DNA from: Pedobacter alluvionis
GTDB taxonomy: Bacteria; Bacteroidota; Bacteroidia; Sphingobacteriales; Sphingobacteriaceae
Assembly (NCBI RefSeq): GCF_003664035.1
Contig: NZ_RCCK01000010.1
Location: forward strand, 930,001-994,000
Length of the DNA stretch: 64,000 nt
Direction of reading: 5' to 3'
Position numbers and translations under genes: made by a program. The notes under the pieces are model-generated. The model was not told the DNA's origin. It did not search any database and was given only the letters and a program-made list of their open reading frames with translations. Shown here in pieces: positions 62,131 through 64,000 of the stretch (position 1 is the first letter of the stretch; every line of letters begins with the position of its first letter).

Positions 62131-62134
62131 TCCA

Positions 62135-62407
62135 ATGTCATTACCACTAACAAACCATACTTTAGAGAAATTAGAAGCCCTGCTTTTTGCCATGGGTTAT
62201 AAGGTTCGTTATGAGAAAGGGAACTTTAAAACGGGTTCTTGTCTGCTCGAACACAATAAGGTTGTTGTAGTCAATAAGTTTTCAAATCTGGAAGGAAAAA
62301 TTGCCGCATTAGTTACATTGGTAAAACAGACCAATGCCGGCGAAAACCTATTGGACGAGAAACAAAGGCAATTTTATCAATCTTTACAACAAACCGAATT
62401 ATTTTAA
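62135..62407 (+). CDS. Small conserved hypothetical protein
   Basis: 90 residues from ATG 62135 (MSLPLTNHTLEKLEALLFAM). GYKVRYEKGNFKTGSCLLEH and KVVVVNKFSNLEGKIAALVT follow; mixed alpha/beta, no signal. The pattern fits a Bacteroidota family of unknown function. The frame extends upstream to 62069 but that part covers the promoter block. Lies 49 bp before the MBL hydrolase gene and is probably cotranscribed. Confidence 0.75.
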   Translation: MSLPLTNHTLEKLEALLFAMGYKVRYEKGNFKTGSCLLEHNKVVVVNKFSNLEGKIAALVTLVKQTNAGENLLDEKQRQFYQSLQQTELF

Positions 62408-62456
62408 TGAAGATACAAAGCAAGGATTACTTATCTAGAAAGGAAAGTTTAAGCAG

Positions 62457-63224
62457 ATGAAAGTTACTTTTTTAGGTACCGGCACATCACAAGGCGTTCC
62501 TGTAATTGCTTGTAATTGTGAAGTTTGCAGGTCTTCAGATCGGAGAGACAACCGCTTAAGAACATCTATTTTAATAGAAACAGCTGATAAAACCATTGTA
62601 GTAGATAGCGGCCCTGACTTCCGTTACCAGCTTTTGCGCGAAAAGGTAAAAGACCTGGATGCCGTTCTGTTTACGCACGAACACAAAGACCATATTGCAG
62701 GTTTGGATGATATCAGGCCATTTAATTACCTGCTCCATAAGGTAATTGATGTTTATGCTACCGAACGGGTGCAAACAGCATTAAAAAGAGAGTTTTATTA
62801 CATCTTTGCCGAAACCAAATATCATGGTTTACCGCAGATTAATTTACACACGGTAACCAATGGCGAAGATTTTAAGATTGGCGAAACTACCATTATTCCA
62901 TTTGAGGTAATGCACCATTTATTACCCATTACCGGATATCGGATAGGTGATTTTACCTATATTACCGATGCCAAAACGATATCGGAGCAAAGTTTTGAAA
63001 AAATAAAGGGTACAAAAATATTGGTGCTTAATGCTTTGCAGAAAGAACCACATATTTCGCATTTTACCTTGGGCGAGGCCATTGCCTTTGCAGAAAGGGT
63101 AGGGGCCGAAACCACCTATCTTACGCACATTAGCCATAATTTGGGTAAACACGCAGATGTAGAGCAAGAATTGCCGGCAAACATCAGGCTGGCCTATGAT
63201 GGTCTTAGTTTTGAGCGTAATTAG
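62457..63224 (+). CDS. MBL-fold metallo-hydrolase, PhnP-like
   Basis: 255 residues. The dinuclear metal site is H-x-H-x-D-H at 74-79 (THEHKDH); further ligands are His in VMHHLLPITGY, Asp in YITDAK and His in LTHISHNLG. The N-terminus FLGTGTSQGVPVIACNCEVC has the Cys pair of PhnP-like phosphodiesterases, which may bind an extra zinc. Likely hydrolyses cyclic phosphodiesters, but substrate is unproven; no phn genes are nearby. Confidence 0.9.
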   Translation: MKVTFLGTGTSQGVPVIACNCEVCRSSDRRDNRLRTSILIETADKTIVVDSGPDFRYQLLREKVKDLDAVLFTHEHKDHIAGLDDIRPFNYLLHKVIDVYATERVQTALKREFYYIFAETKYHGLPQINLHTVTNGEDFKIGETTIIPFEVMHHLLPITGYRIGDFTYITDAKTISEQSFEKIKGTKILVLNALQKEPHISHFTLGEAIAFAERVGAETTYLTHISHNLGKHADVEQELPANIRLAYDGLSFERN

Positions 63225-63805
63225 ATAAAGCCTATTTAAAATTAAGTAAAATTATTTCGTATGTCAGTCTGAGCGTAGTCGAAGACAATTTTTTATAGTT
63301 AAGAAAAGCACTTCGACTTCGCTACCACTGACGTTATTTTATAATTACTTATTAATGAGTGGATTAAAGCATTATGCATTTCCGTATAGCTTGGCCATAG
63401 CACCGTATCACCGTTCTACTTAAAACCGGCCTAATAAATTTTTCGGTCTGCACTGTTCTAGCCATAACACTGGCATTAAAAGAAAACGGCGAAGCCCTCA
63501 TGAATGCAGCTGAAAACTATAACCACAAATGAATAAATTTTCAGCCGGCATTTTATTAATGGTTGTCTATTGTTTTTATCTGTATTAATGAGCTCGGCAA
63601 TGCCTCGGTTTTGTTACTTTTTGATGCCAAAAAGTAAGAGCCCTTCGGCGGCGGCGAGCCGAGGCAAGACTGAGCTGTATGGCATAAGAAATCAGTTACG
63701 TCATCTATATTGGTTTTTATAAAATAAATTATTTCTTAGTGTGACAAACTAGTAGAAGTAATGTAATTTAATAAAATTTGAACAGGCTCTAAATTATTAC
63801 CATTA
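63225..63805. other. 581-bp non-coding gap with repeat elements
   Basis: No gene. An inverted element at 63263-63332 (GTCAGTCTGAGCGTAGTCGA... / ...CTTCGACTTCGCTACCACTGAC), and a palindrome TTACTTTTTG-ATGC-CAAAAAGTAA at 63614-63637 flanked by GCTCGGCAATGCCTCGG and CCGAGGCAAGACTGAGC. The rest shows nothing recognisable. Confidence 0.75.
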
Positions 63806-64000
63806 TTAAAAAACGAAACTGCCACAATAGGTACTCATTGATATTTCCATTCTATCATCTGAAATAAAAGCCATCCAGGTGTGAAATGCCCTTCCTTTAT
63901 AAAAGGATGGAATTTCCAGGCTTTCCTTTTCTTTAAACCGCCTGGCTCCACCTGTTTCATAGATGGCCGTTTTGTTGTCCACATCATAAACCATTAACAT
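63806..64000 (-). CDS. C-terminal part of a probable DUF6266 protein (cut by window)
   Basis: 64 residues up to the right edge; an in-frame ATG sits at the last bases, but the gene probably begins outside. VYDVDNKTAIYETGGARRF, then HTWMAFISDDRMEISMSTYCG, resembles the C-terminal beta-sandwich of DUF6266 proteins (ending in 'HTWxxFxSxDG...SxSxYxG'), which are abundant in Pedobacter. Function unknown. Confidence 0.65.
   Translation of the reverse strand: MLMVYDVDNKTAIYETGGARRFKEKESLEIPSFYKGRAFHTWMAFISDDRMEISMSTYCGSFVF

Larger units (their letters stand above)
61677..62134. other. Non-coding gap with repeats before the 62135 gene
   Basis: Holds structured element copy 5 (61761-61823, minus), an inverted repeat GGAGAGATCTTT/AAAGATCTCTCC (61906-61940), and the promoter block 62102-62130. 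No gene seen. Confidence 0.75.

Overview
The window comes from a Bacteroidota chromosome, most likely family Sphingobacteriaceae and probably Pedobacter. The DNA is AT-rich and start codons lack Shine-Dalgarno sequences. Several promoters fit the Bacteroidota form TTTG-N18-20-TAnnTTTG. The gene content includes families typical of the phylum (DUF4290, DUF4254, DUF2851, DUF4173-like, DUF2975, probable DUF6266, a short primary sigma factor of about 286 residues, and 790-residue FtsX-type permeases). No rRNA genes, CRISPR arrays, prophages or transposase genes are visible. The genus is an inference from gene style.

Layout. 1-12795: five consecutive paralogous ABC permeases (the first cut by the window edge) ending in one ATPase gene. 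12893-15127: a metal/cobalamin-receptor-like protein, a small lipoprotein, and two near-identical tRNA-Leu(TAG) transcription units 0.85 kb apart. 15298-20032: protein quality control (tig, clpP, clpX) with a four-helix-bundle gene inserted, then an AMP nucleosidase. 20128-22560 (minus): a small ABC ATPase/membrane pair, a YoeB-like toxin-antitoxin pair and the primary sigma factor. 22837-24649: three DUF2975-like membrane proteins plus a Cro-like regulator. 24997-31099 (minus): sucC, a lipoprotein with EF-hand-like loops, and a membrane-protein cluster around a winged-helix regulator. 31306-37801: LolD-like ATPase, a pre-ATP-grasp-like protein, a HAD-like protein, an S41 peptidase, DprA and a CBS-domain cysteine/cystathionine synthase. 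38078-51443 (mostly minus): murA, DUF4290, sixA-GT9-DUF4254, PolX-like protein, sppA, folK (plus), pssA and rho. 51869-63224 (mostly plus): pyrF, a second toxin-antitoxin-like pair, DUF2851, small proteins, an ankyrin protein (minus), ftsK-lolA, a PL9-type pectate lyase, and an MBL hydrolase. A minus-strand gene is cut by the right edge.

Most coding content is housekeeping. The less explained signal lies between genes. (1) A five-copy structured element has an outer CCYG/CRGG helix that covaries and a variable inner hairpin. (2) Imperfect short-word repeats sit just after stop codons or just before start codons. (3) A CTTTG-N5-CAAAG palindrome lies in the promoters of two genes around a winged-helix regulator. 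(4) A TAnnTTTG box sits 3-4 nt before several ATGs, suggesting leaderless transcripts. Among proteins, active-site changes stand out: MurA with Asp for the fosfomycin-target Cys, a PolX-like protein with Glu-Leu-Glu where polymerase Asp residues belong but an intact PHP domain, and a HAD-like protein with Glu at the nucleophile position.
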